DNA of 64,000 nucleotides from Amaranthus tricolor (lineage: Eukaryota > Streptophyta > Magnoliopsida > Caryophyllales > Amaranthaceae), in assembly GCF_026212465.1 (NCBI RefSeq), contig NC_080063.1, positions 3,857,414 through 3,921,413 of the forward strand, read 5' to 3'. Shown here in pieces: positions 13,355 through 25,179 of this stretch; position 1 is the first letter of the stretch; every line of letters starts with the position of its first letter. Under the pieces are notes generated by a model that saw nothing but the letters and a program-made list of their open reading frames with translations, did not search any database and was not told where the DNA came from. Position numbers and translations under genes: made by a program.

Positions 13355-13428
13355 TAAAGAGTGGTTAAATTGAATAGAGAATTAGTTTATAAGTAAAATT
13401 AAAAAAAAATATAGATTGTTAAAAAAAA

Positions 13429-13703
13429 TACTTCCTCCTATTCAGCTTATGTGTCCTATTTTTTTTTATGGTCAAGTCACCTTAATTGTCCCATTTCTAT
13501 TTTTGGTATGGGTTTTTGACTTTTATACCCTTAGTAGCTTTATTCTATTTTCAATTATACCCTTCATTACCCATACTAATTTTCTTCCCTTACATTAAAA
13601 ATCCATAATATCATTCTCTTTCCTACCCTTAGAGTCTCACTTTTGACTCTTCTTAAAATCCGTTAAAAGTCAAATGGGACTCTAAGGTAAATAGGAGGGA
13701 GTA
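13429..13703. mobile_element. Second Stowaway-type MITE
   Basis: Lies only about 75 bp from the previous MITE. The element (13431-13701) starts cttcctcctattc and ends gaataggaggga-like (aaataggagggag), with TA on both sides. Internal inverted similarity includes 'tgggac' and 'gtcaaa' blocks near both ends. Its interior differs from the first MITE, so this is another subfamily rather than a tandem duplicate. The open frame across it has no similarity and is not a gene. Confidence 0.75.
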
Positions 13704-14314
13704 TAAAATTACTAAGACAAATATAGAAAGTCAGCTTCAGCTTGCACAGATACTTTGAAAAAAGTCAATTCATTTCTTTTGTCTAAATGGGTAGGTGAAT
13801 TTTGAAAAAATGCAGTTCCTACAAAATAGGTGTAGCTTCCATCCACGAAACTTGAGAATTAATTTGAGGTAATAAGCTAATTCAACATTTTGGCCATATA
13901 GGATCATTTAAACATACACTAATTCTATAGTCAAATTTTACAATTATCTAATCTTAATTATTGATTATTTTAATATATCGCGTTAAAAATCATTTAATCT
14001 TAATTATTGATTATTCTAATATTAAATGTCAAAATCATCTAATTAATATAAAATGTCAAAATTATCTAATCTTAACCATTGAGGATCATCTTGCTCTAGA
14101 AATTAATTTTGTCCGATAACTTATTTGACGTGAAATCTTACTCTAATATGAATAACTAGTTATTCTAGATGAATACTACAAGATAAGGGAAGATTGTAAT
14201 TTGTTAATTATATGAAAAATTTACAAGATATTTAAATAAATATAAACAAATTTTAATTCTTGGACTTTTTACTCAATAGCACGGCATGCTTTTGCCTTTT
14301 ATTAATACCAAAGT

Positions 14315-14470
14315 TGTTGTGATCAGAGACGATCTCTTCAAAGGACGCATTAGATATATGGGTTATATAACCCAATTAATACAAATTAAAGAGATGATAA
14401 GAATATGTACTTCTTCTTTTGAGGTCGTCTTTTTGAAAGACGATCTCTCACAAAAATAGCTATTATTAAT
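14315..14470. mobile_element. Small MITE-like inverted repeat
   Basis: The left end reads tcagagacgatctcttcaaa. The right end on the minus strand reads ttgtgagagatcgtctttca. The segment is about 150 bp and non-coding. Related 'gagagac/gtctctc' ends occur near 54086-54345, 55682 and 16215, so it belongs to a dispersed group. Target duplication not resolved. Confidence 0.45.
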
Positions 14471-14833
14471 ACAATATGCCCCACATGGTGCAAGAAGGGT
14501 ATCCATAGGAGAGCACAATAAGCGATTGCTTCATACACTTCTTTGTAAAGGCTTCTTTTTTCAGAGTCCCTTTGATCTATCTGTTCGTTCCCATGTCCTT
14601 TGCCCACATATATTAAATTTTATACAAGATTTTTTTTATGCTATGCTTTATCTTAATCTCAATTTCCCAATTGTCAATATTTGTGATTAGCTAATTTTAT
14701 TTATGGCATTTTAAAATTTTTGTTCAAATTTCTATCTTTTCAATTGTGATGTATTGATGGTCATATGACTCATTGTGTTTCCTATTTATTATTTATAATC
14801 ATACTTTTTATTATATTTTTTTTATAGAATGAG

Positions 14834-14835
<2 letters not shown>

Positions 14836-14914
<79 letters not shown>
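14836..14914. repeat. (TA)n microsatellite
   Basis: An uninterrupted run of about 39 TA units, able to form a cruciform. Length is likely to vary between individuals and to be unstable in assemblies. Confidence 0.95.
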
Positions 14915-14918
<4 letters not shown>

Positions 14919-16573
14919 GTGTATGTAGATGGAATGTAAATTTTTTTGCAATTTCAAAATATTTAAGACGGCTTTATGTGCTTTATTATTGAGTTAGATA
15001 AAAAAAAATTTATTTAGTCGATTCTACAAATTAAATTTTGACATATATTTTCTCCAATAAACATAAAAATCAATCAAAGTAAATATAGCAAATCGTAAGA
15101 GGTACAAAAGTACTCCTAATAAATGTCCAACACCTTGCATTGATCATGCATATTTTTAAGGATACATGTCTTTGATTAAAATTTGGCCACTAGGATTAAC
15201 ATATTAGAACACCCTGATTAGTTCATGCAAATATTATTTTATTTTTCGGATAAAAATTCTAAATTCAATTCTCACCTAATCTATCTTTCCATTTCGTGAT
15301 CCAAATAAGTATAATAAAAAATAATGAAATGAGTTTACTATTTGGTGTTTATTAACTTCCAACCTTCCAGGAAAATAACTTTAATTTCTCAAGGGATATA
15401 AAATATTAAGTGAGTGTGATAAATGATAAGAATATAATTGATGATACATCATTATCACATTAAGCTTAGTTTAATGAAAGTGCTGAATCCAGCATATTAA
15501 AGTCAACTTTGGAAAATACTTTCCCCGACAATACCATAATTAATGTGAATGTGAGAAATAACAAAGCTACCAACGAATTAAGGACTAAATAATAAATGTT
15601 GGGATTTTTCATGTGTATGGAAAATATAAATTTAATAAATTTGCAGCACTTAAATTAAGGGGGACGGAGGTCACCACTATTATCATTATATATAAACAAC
15701 AATTAGACCATAATATCGGTTCGATTCACGATTTTAATAATTTTTTTGACAAATTTATAGAAATAAGAAAATAAAATTTTTAGAATAATTTATTAGTCTT
15801 TTAAATGTATGTAAAAATTGTAACAATTATTATTTTTGAGATTAATGGATATATATTAATTTTTGTATTATAAAAAGTCAATGATGATAATGAGGAAAAT
15901 TTTCATGGTAAAATATATGTATTTTTGAAGTGGATGATGTAAGCATGTTTTTATTATAGTAATAACTATTAAATTATTAATTTATTATAGATGAACAGAT
16001 TCATTTATTCTTTTACTTTTTCCTTATTTGATAAAATACAATTCTTATAGTTTTTTTCATTCAACCGGTGAAAAGCTTGTAAGAATAATAGATTAAAATA
16101 ATGAGTAAATTTTATTATTTTTTCATTCATCATATAATTAGACAATGTTATTTGATTATTTTAAAAATGAAATAGGATGTCTTAATTCAATTAGTCAGAT
16201 TATATATCATAATTTAAGATTATCTCACGGTAAGATTGTCTTAAACAAGAATTTGTGATGTTACTTTATAGCTTTTACTAGTATAGAAACCGCTACAATA
16301 CACGAGTTTAATTAATAAGTAATTACATATTAATACAAATTTTAAAAGAAATATGCAGTTTTTTATTATCGTTATCAAAATTATAATATTTTCCAATAAA
16401 TGTAATTATCGCTATAAAAATTAGTTTTATAAGAATATCATATCTGTTGATTGAATAAATAACTATTGACTACATATACTGGTAATGTCAGTATAAGAAC
16501 CCTTCTTATGATAAGAACAACCCTTAATAAAATTTGACTTGTATTCAAAAGCATAATAATATTGCTGTGTAAA

Positions 16574-16908
16574 TGTTGAAAATCAGAATTATCAAAAGAA
16601 AAAACAGTTGTATAGAGTAATAGAAAATCGTTTTGGTCTAAGTAGATCAAGAACTAAAGAATGTAGAAAGAATGATACAGAGAGAATGAGAGAAGGAAGA
16701 AGAAACTCATAGAACAATCTTATTATCAATCATAATATATTTTCTTACAACAATACTGTTTTTCTATTTAAATAAGGCATAAGGTCTCTAGCAGAAACTA
16801 AGTTCTAACAAACTGTTAACAAACTTGCTTAGGTGGCAAAACACCTCTAACAAACTAACTAACAGAATAACTAGTGGTCATGATGAAGCAGAAGCAGTAT
16901 TCCCAATA
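16574..16908 (-). repeat. copia-1 3' LTR (left copy)
   Basis: A 335-bp direct repeat of 21652-21985. On the minus strand the LTR begins tattgggaatactg and ends ctgattttcaaca. The terminal dinucleotides are therefore TA...CA rather than the usual TG...CA. It lies next to the polypurine tract at 16909-16919. Confidence 0.95.
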
Positions 16909-19177
16909 CCCCCGTCAAACTAGGATTAGGTGTTGTGACTAATCCTAGATTGGAGAGAAGATGCTTGAAATGTGGTGAGGGAATGGATTTGGTGAACAAA
17001 TCTGCGAGTTGAGATTTGGTAGGCAAATATGTTAGCTGAATAAGGCCCTCCATGACTTTATCCCTTGTGAAGTGACAGTCAACTTCTATGTGTTTTGTTC
17101 TGTCATGAAACACTGGGTTCTTTGCTATATATATTGCAGACTGATTGTCACATCACAGTTAAGTGTGACAGGCTTGAGATCTTGAATGCCTAATTCTTCC
17201 AATAATCTCACAAGCCATGTAAGTTCACTGGCTGCTGATGCCATTGCTCTGTATTCTGAGTCAGAGGATGATCTAGAAACATTAGATTGTTTCTTGCTTT
17301 TCCATAATATAGGAGATTTCCCTAGGAGAATCAGATAGCCAGTGACAGACTTCCTAGAATTAGGACTGGCTGCCCAGTCAGCATCAGAAAAGGCTTGTAA
17401 TGTAAGCTGTTCAGAAACATTTAAGAGAATACCTTTTGTTATGGTACCTGAGATGTACTGCAAAACATGTTGTAAAGCTTGTAAATGTGGTTCTTTAGGA
17501 TCTTGCATAAACTGGCTGAGAGTTTGAACTGCATAACTAATATCTGGTCTCGTATTTATCAAAAAATTCAGTTTACCAATCAAAGATATATAATGTGATG
17601 GATCATTAACTGGATCACCATGATCAATATATAACTTCAGATTTATTGGTAATGGAGTTGGTGAGATAGTGCTGATGTCAAAGCCACTGAAATCTAACAA
17701 TTCTTTTGCAAATTTGTTTTTGAGATAAGACATAACCCTAAGCACAATTTGTAACCTCCATACCTAGAAAGTAATGGATATGACCCAAATCTTTGATACT
17801 GAAAGAATTGTGCAGATGCATTTTCAGGTCTGAAATAGCAGCAGAATCTGAACTAGTGAGCACAATATCATCAACATATACTGCAGCTATAGTCAAATAC
17901 CCTTGACACCTTTTAAGAAATAATGAATAATCTGATTTAGATTGTATAAAACCTTGTGACTGCAATGCAGACATCAGTTTAGCATACCACTGCCTGAATG
18001 CTTGTTTTAAACCATATAATGACTTTCTCAATCTGCAGACTTTGTGCTTTGGATTAGGTATTCCCTTAAGCATTTGCATATAAACTTCCTCAACTAAATC
18101 ACCATGGAGAAAGGCATTGTTTATATCAAGTTGATATACAGGCCAGTTGTTATGAGAAGCAAGAGACAAAACACATCTCAAAGTAGGCATTTTAATGACA
18201 GGAGAGAAAGTCACTTCAAAATCAACACCATGTTTCTGAGTATAGCCTTTTGCAACTAATCTGGCTTTAAATCTTTCCAAAGAACCATCAGACTTTAGCT
18301 TGATTTTATAAACCCATTTACACTTGACTGTCTTCTTTCCTTTCGGAAGTGTTACTGCTTCCCAAGTGTTGTTATTCTTGAGAGGTTTAATCTCAGAATC
18401 CATAGCTATGACCCATCTTGGGTCCTGAATAGCCTCTTCATAAGACTGTGGTTCAGAATAATTATTATCTGAATATGTAGAAATCTCATTAGAACTGAGA
18501 CTGACTAGATTGCACCAATGTGTCATGCCAGAAAGACAATGATAATCACTGAGGCAAGCAGGCTTTTTTCTTGTCCTGGTAGATTGTCTTTGTGGAATTT
18601 GTAATGATGGTGATGAAACTTTAGAGATAAGGGAAGAATCAGAAGATAAAAGATCAGTTAAGTAAGGTGAAGCATGTATAGTTGGTGGATTAGGATAAGG
18701 ATTAGGATTAGGATTAGGAGTGGAAAGATCAACTGTTTGGGAATCAAAAGTATCACTGTGAATCTGAGTATTAAGGAATATATTAGGAATATCATCAAAA
18801 GTGAAAGGAGAAATAGGAGTAGAAACAGGTAAATAAAGATGTGATGCAGAAGAGGGATTAGATTGGTTTTTCAGATGAAAAGGATAATGAAACTCATGAA
18901 ACACAACATCTTTAGACACAAGAATTTTATAAGACTGTAAATTTAGGACTTTGTATCCTTTTTGTCCTATAGCATAACCAAGGAACACACATGGAATAGC
19001 TCTTGGCTCTAGTTTAGTTCTATTATGTTTAGGTGTAGAAACATAGCAAAGACAACCAAAAGCTTTGAGGAAATTATAGTTTGGGGATTGTTTGAAGAGA
19101 ATCTCATAGGGAGTGGAATTATGTGTAGGTTTTAAAGGCATTCTGTTTATAAGGTAAGTAGCACAAAGTAAAGCTTA
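16871..19177 (-). pseudogene. copia-1 reverse transcriptase / RNase H, broken
   Basis: The minus strand from 19177 encodes the integrase C-terminal part (ATYLINRMP, AFGCLCYVST, FLGYAIGQKGYKV), then RT with KARLVAKGYTQ, LDINNAFLHG, SLYGLKQA and the catalytic YVDDI, then RNase H (AFSDADWAASPNSRKSVTGY, SDSEYRAMASAA, RTKHIEVDCHFTR). Breaks: a TAG stop at 17738-17740 after GMEVTNCA followed by a shift in an A-rich run near 17720, and a shift near 17150 where a 5-bp unit tgtga appears twice. The last frame (HFKHLLSNLGLVTTPNP) runs into the LTR. RT catalytic residues are intact, but no continuous frame exists. Confidence 0.9.
16909..16919 (-). other. copia-1 polypurine tract
   Basis: The minus strand reads tttgacggggg directly before the 3' LTR. 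This is the expected site and composition of the plus-strand primer for reverse transcription. Confidence 0.8.
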
Positions 19178-19180
19178 CCC

Positions 19181-20280
19181 TCAAAATTGTATAGGCAATT
19201 TTGCTTGGAAAAACAAAGCTCTGGCAGTTTCAACAATGTGTCTATGTTTCCTTTCAACTACACCATTCTTCTGTGGTGTGTCTACACAACTTGTCTCATG
19301 CAGAATACCTTTTTGAAGAAAAAATTGTTTCAGTGGTCCCTCACATAATTCCTTTGCATTATCAGATCTCACTCTCTGGATTTTCTTTTGAAATTGTGTT
19401 TCAATAAGCATGAAAATTTGATTTAGAACAGAAGTAACATCAGACTTGTATTGGATAAGATGAGTCCATGTATACCTTGAGAAATCATCAACAATGGTAA
19501 TGAATTGATTACAACTATTGTGAGTTGAAACTCTATAAGGTCCCCACAAGTCAATATGTATTAGCTGAAATACATCATTGCTTTTTATTGAGCTAGAAGG
19601 AAAAGGTAATCTAGTTTGTTTTGACATAGGACTAATCTTACATATACTGGTATCTATACAATCTTTTATTGGACAATCAACTATAATATGTTTGAGTTGA
19701 GAAAATGGAAGATGGCCTAGCCTTAGATGCCACAGCCTGCCTTTATTGGTTTGAGAATGCTCTGAAGCAGAAGCAACAACATTGAGAGATTTAGGAACTG
19801 AGAGTATTTGCAAAGAGTTCTGAACTTGGTATAGGCCATCAGAAAGTTTACCAAGAAGAATTTGAGGCTCTTTCAAGGAGTGCCCCTGAATATAGCAAGC
19901 ATTATGAGTGAAATACAAAGAGCAGGAATAGCTAAACAAAATTTAGTAACTGAAAACAGGTTAAAGTGAAAACTAGGTGCATGAAGAACATTGGACAAAA
20001 CTATATCAGTGTTCAGTCTTACTGAACCAATATGACATATTTCAATCTTATTTCCATCAGGTATCATAATAGATCCTTTAAAAGGTCTAACATCATTGAA
20101 CAATTTCAGATTATTGCAGAAGTGATCAGTTGCCCCACTATCAATTACCCATTGTGATTTGAAACAAGAAATTAAGCATAGAGTACCTGCTAAATTTGCT
20201 TGATAAGCGATCTCTGGGTCTGCATTTTGTGCTGTATTTGGTTCTGCAGTTGATGAATTCTTCTTATTCATAAGCTCCAA
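19181..20280 (-). pseudogene. copia-1 protease / integrase, broken
   Basis: The protease active site is intact (WVIDSGATDHF, with the D-S-G triad). The frame then shifts near 19935 into the integrase part: the HH-type zinc region (LWHLRLGHLPFSQLKH), the first catalytic Asp (IHIDLWGPY), the second (RVRSDNAKEL) and the Glu (NGVVERKHRHI), so the D,D,E set is present. In the zinc site the usual CxxC appears as CKIS, so the last cysteine is replaced. Two stops (19181-19183 and 19175-19177) separate this part from the RT frame. Confidence 0.9.
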
Positions 20281-20292
20281 AAGATATTTGTA

Positions 20293-21314
20293 CTAATCAA
20301 CACTGATGTTTGGAGTAAGTGCAGAATCTGCGGCAGTTACAAAACCTGAGCCTTGTGTACCAGTTATGCTTTGAACTGAAACTGCTACTCTTTTATCCTT
20401 AAACCCCTTGAAACCAGGAGGATAACCGTGGACTCTAAAACATCTCTCATAACTATGTCCAGGAACTTTGCAATGAGTGCAATAATATGAAGATGCAGAT
20501 CTTTTATTGTTTCCATTTGACTGGTAAAATTTTGCACTCTGACTCCTCTGATTAGGCATAAAAGGCTTGTTCTGAATAGCAAAAGCCATTGGCTCTGGAA
20601 CATCATTCTGAGCTAATTCTTTGTGTGATTCTTCTTAAGCAAATAATCTGTAAGCCTCAGATAAATTTGACAGTTCTTTCATCATTAGCACATTACTTCT
20701 AATGCCTGAGAATTGTTCTTTTAATTTCATCATAAATCTGATTAATCTCATGTTCTGTTGTTGCTTAAACATTTTTCCAGTGAGATTACATGTGCACTTG
20801 TTACAAATACAAGTAGGCATTGGATCAACAAAATTCATATCATCCCATAGTAGCTTGAATTTAGTATAAAATTCAAGAACAGAAGACATTTCTTGCTCAA
20901 TTTCAGCCAATTGTTTTTCAAGATTGTAAATCTTTTTTGTATGAGAACTATAAGACTTCTCATCTAAATCCTCCATATTTCATAAGCAGTGTTAAAGGTC
21001 ATAACAATATCAGCAATTTTGGGATCCAGATTAAAGATGATCCAGGACATGATCATATCATTGCATCAATTCCAAGCTGATATTTCAGGTTCTGTTTCTG
21101 GAATGGATAGAGTTCCATCAATGAATTTCAGTTTGTTTCTTGTAGAAAAAGCCATCAATATGCACTTCTTCCAATTAGAGAAGCATGTGCCATTAAATTT
21201 GGTGCCAACTAGCTGTTGTGGAGTACAATCAGAAGGATGTATATAATAGACTGAAGAAGGATCATTATTTGGTAACAATCTGGCAACATTTTGTGAAGTA
21301 TTCTCAGTGTTCAT
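20293..21314 (-). pseudogene. copia-1 gag, broken
   Basis: Starts MNTENTSQNVARLL at 21314, with the gag-type YYIHPSDCTPQQLVGTKFNG region. The capsid region (EFYTKFKLLWDDMN) is separated by a TGA at 21066-21068 and a 1-bp frameshift at about 20976. A TAA at 20635-20637 precedes the nucleocapsid, which has one complete zinc knuckle CTHCKVPGHSYERC (CX2CX4HX4C). A TAG at 20293-20295 separates it from protease. At least three of these stops can be explained by single C-to-T changes in Gln or Arg codons (inference). Confidence 0.9.
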
Positions 21315-21639
21315 TTTAGTAGGAAGGAGAATTAACAGGGAAGAAATAAAGATTCAAATACAAAATAAAGGAGAATAAACAGGGAAGAAACAAAGATTCA
21401 AATACAAAATTCAGAAATTCTATAGCAGGTTAAAAAGAACAAATTGAGTTCAGGAAGAACAAAACAAGAAACACAGATTCAAAATAAAATCCAATAGGAA
21501 GCAAGTAATCAGATGCAAGAGATGAAGCAATAATAAAAAAAACGTGTCTCAGCAATTGTGTAAAACACAATCAGAACAATAGAAAAACTCTAGAACTATC
21601 ACTTCAAGAACACTGCTAATTGTCAAGGAAAACTGTTGT

Positions 21640-21651
21640 GCTCTGATACCA
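21640..21651 (-). other. copia-1 primer binding site (initiator tRNA-Met)
   Basis: The minus strand reads tggtatcagagc immediately after the 5' LTR. It is complementary to the 3' end of plant initiator tRNA-Met, the usual copia primer. Confidence 0.92.
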
Positions 21652-21985
21652 TGTTGAAAATCAGAATTATCAAAAGGAAAAACAGTTGTATAGAGTAATA
21701 GAAAATCGTTTTGGTCTAAGTAGATCAAGAACTAAAGAATGTAGAAAGAATGATACAGAGAGAATGAGGAAGGAAGAAGAAACTCATAGAACAATCTTAT
21801 TACCAATCATAATATATTTTCTTACAACAATACTGTTTTTCTGTTTAAATAAGGCATAAGGTCTCTAGCAGAAACTAAGTTCTAACAAACTGTTAACAAA
21901 CTTGCTTAGGTGGCAAAACACCTCTAACAAACTAACTAACAGAATAACTAGTGGTCATGATGAAGCAGAAGCAGTATTCCCAATA
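21652..21985 (-). repeat. copia-1 5' LTR (right copy)
   Basis: A 334-bp near-identical copy of 16574-16908. Differences seen: aaaag/g, a missing base in gagagaagg, t/c in tatta(t/c)caatc and a/g in tttct(a/g)tttaa. Confidence 0.95.
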
Positions 21986-21990
21986 GTAAA

Positions 21991-24900
21991 AAATGAAAAA
22001 TAATGAATTCTTATATATTTATTAATTATTTATTATCATTTGTAATTTTCTTTCAAATTTTAAAAGTAATGATCAAAAATTCTCTACATACACATTATTT
22101 TTTTTTAATAAAATGTCCTAGATTTTAAAAATAGTGATCTTTTAAGAAAGTTTTTAATTTCATAATATTATTTATTACCTAATTTTGCATAACTTTTAAA
22201 TATGCCTACAAATTATGTACATCGTAATTTCTAATTATTCAAATCACTATTATTTCCAAAATCAATTTGTCATGTATTTAACAAGCAACTAATAATATTA
22301 TTTTATTTATCAGAGTTAAAAATTTTCAATTGTGGTCAACTAGTTGCTTTCTTAATATAAGGCCTAACATCAGATTCAAAGACCATGATCATATGAAATA
22401 ATAACAACAATATACAATAGTAAACCATAATATTTGAATATATAACATAAATCAAAATAAAAAGAAAGCGAAGATTATGTTTAGTTTGAAAGTATAAATG
22501 AGTTATACAACATATATACCTGTGGTTTTTGTTGTATCTCAATTGACTTGTGGACCTATGTCAGTTTCTTTATATTTACTATATTACGCAAATTAAAGTC
22601 AAAGTTATTAATAAGGACGTAATTTTATTGCTTAGTTCAGGATGATTAATTAGATGTTAAAACATTTAAACTTAATGCTAATCTTTAGCTTTTTTGTCAA
22701 ATGGTTTTATCAATGGTTTAAATTATAGAATTCTTTTAAATCTTTTTACCGTCTTTTGTGAAATAATTGGTTTTATCAATGGTTAAAACCTAATGCATGC
22801 TAATCTCGTATTGTTACTTTTTTGGGCGTTGTAGAACGTTTCCGGAAAATATTTATTGACCCTTCTAATCCTTGATATCTAATTTATGTAGATACAATTA
22901 TTAAAGTGGTCTTATTAAAAGAAAGACTAAATAATAAAAAAAAAAGTCTCTTTTCCATCAATGTTTCTCTTTTGAGGCAAACCCTGACACTAATAACAAA
23001 TTTGATGTAAATTAGTAGTGTTTATTACTTGACAAAAACAAATGATATATATAACTTAGGGTTATATTTATTTTGAACCCGTCTATATAACTTGTCATAT
23101 ATACGATGTATATTGTTGTGAGTTTAGTGTATGCAATTGTACACCCAATGTTTTTTTTTTAATTTATATAATTAATTTATCAACAACTCTTCACATCAAA
23201 TTCATAATAATGTAAATTTTGTTTAGTAGGAAAAATCGAATGGAATCTATGAGAATGTACACACTACACACATATTAAAATCCAATGACAATTATTGCAT
23301 ATACTATATATAATAGGCACATTTTACATAGCAAATATTAACATATATTTTTAAAAATGAATGTTAGTTTGGTTGTCGTCTTGTTAGAACATGGTAATAC
23401 ATTACAGTGTAAATTTTCATGAAATGTCATGGTGATGAGATTTTGATTTTAAAAAATTCTTTTGTTTATAATTTTGTAATACCACCTCTCCAAAGAATAG
23501 CACACATATTATAATGAACTTTATGAAGAAAATAACAGTATGATTGAAATACAAAAAATATGACCACTAGATCCGTCAAGAAATTTTTATTAAAATTACA
23601 CAACTTTTGATTTATTATTGATAAACGGATGAAAAAGATTAACATTTGCTTTTTCAATACAAAGGAAGTCTTACTTTAAGTAAGAAAAGCTTTTTATCCA
23701 AAAATCTTGTTCAAAAGTGTGTACTTGTATTTGATATTCCCTAATATGCTTTATCTCTAATTAATTGACAACTAATTTATAAAAAAAAAATAATAAATGA
23801 ACATGAATAATGTCTGTCCTATGAGAATATATAAATTAAAGATATAATATATTGTATGTTGATAAAAATATTAGTGATATATATTAAGGAAACTTTAAAA
23901 ACAGAAAAGTAAAAGTGTAAAGCAAAGCGCAACAACCAAAATTATAGCAAAGCTTATCCAAAAAATGAATTGTATATACATGCACATATCCATAAACTAG
24001 AAGTATTATGTACTCTTTATGTTATTAGAATTTAGATGTATGTGGGGGAGCAAAGGTCATGACCTTCACTTGAGGAGATGCACATTTGATTTTGTCAAAA
24101 TCAAGGGATGTTGTAGATAAGATTGGCTCAAATGAATGATGTGGGCCCCTACCCATGAAGGGTAACTACCCTGGTTTTTTAAGGACACCCCGACAAAGAG
24201 CATCTTTATGCATGGGTTCTTCATCTTTTATTTCTTCTCTTGATTAAATCAAGTTTATAAGTCATTCCATTATAATTCTTCTATTATTACATGGGTTAAT
24301 CATGTGTTGATGTTTAAGTCATACTAGCTACATTGATCATTAGGGCTAAAATACTCTCAACCAATACGATTGTTTCTTTTGAGTTCAATCTTTTTACGTT
24401 ACTTATAATAAGCATCTAACTAAAAAAACACACATTAAATAATCTAATTTTAGGTGGAAAAATTAACGAAACCTTACAATAATACCTAAGTTGTCAAAGG
24501 CTTATTCCCAACATATAGAGTTAATAAATAAACCAAAAAAATAGATATTTACGATTATCGATCTCAAGATTATACTTGAGTTGAACCTATTGAAACTATA
24601 CTATAGCTATTGAAATCATTTCAAATGTTAGCCCATATATATTTTCTTTCCCTATCCAATCTTATCTATTGTTATATATTCATTCAAATCCCATTCTTCA
24701 TGTTATTCAAATTATATTCAGCCTATCTCTTGGTGTTCAAAGCTCCTACAAGTTCCATATTATTTTTCAAAGTGATATATTATTCGGACTTATTATTAAT
24801 GACTAAACCAACATAAAAATTTCTCTTATTTATTTGTCTTTATTTGCAATTCTTATTTTGAATTCTATTCCACCTTCCTACAACAATTTGTCGACAAAAT

Positions 24901-25179
24901 CAACCTTCTGATCTGTATAATAGTCTTGATGATCTAATGCTAGTCCGATAGAAGTTTTTCGATAGTCTTAGTGCTTTACCTGATTATGGTTAAATTTTAA
25001 TCACAACTCTTCATTTAAATCGATCTTATTAATTCCTATATTATTTTACAATTTAATATCTCTCCTATTATAAAAATTTAGATTATTAACTTGAAACAAA
25101 CACTTTGAGGAGCTCATACTTCTCTGACTTTACAAAACCTCTTAATAGGACCATTCGAGCCACACTAGCAAATCTTTTA
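21991..25179. other. Intergenic AT-rich stretch
   Basis: No supportable gene. Long AT-rich DNA with scattered poly-A/T runs; short open frames here have no recognisable similarity. Repeated 'ggttttatcaatggtttaaa' near 22700 and 22765 is a small local duplication. Confidence 0.6.

Larger units (their letters stand above)
13704..16568. other. Intergenic AT-rich stretch
   Basis: No gene seen. It contains a degenerate repeat of 'aatcttaattattgattatt' near 13950-14090, a MITE-like inverted pair at about 14315-14465 (gagacgatctcttc against gaaagacgatctctcac), and a long TA microsatellite. A further MITE-like end (taagattatctcacggtaag) lies near 16215-16255. Confidence 0.6.
16569..21990 (-). mobile_element. 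Complete but inactive Ty1/copia retrotransposon (copia-1)
   Basis: A 5,412-bp element (16574-21985) on the minus strand with the full plan LTR, PBS, gag, protease, integrase, RT, RNase H, PPT, LTR. Integrase precedes RT, which defines Ty1/copia. It is flanked by the 5-bp duplication gtaaa (16569-16573 and 21986-21990). The two LTRs differ by only about three substitutions and one 1-bp indel in about 335 bp, which suggests recent insertion. The coding region nevertheless has at least five stop codons and several frameshifts, so it cannot make its own proteins. Lineage within copia not assigned. Confidence 0.95.

Noticed and set aside
13416..13598. Open frame of 60 codons, hydrophobic
   Set aside because: It lies inside a Stowaway MITE (13431-13701) and reads T-rich repeat DNA; no protein similarity.
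17342..17527. Plus-strand Cys-rich frame
   Set aside because: Antisense shadow of copia-1 RNase H.
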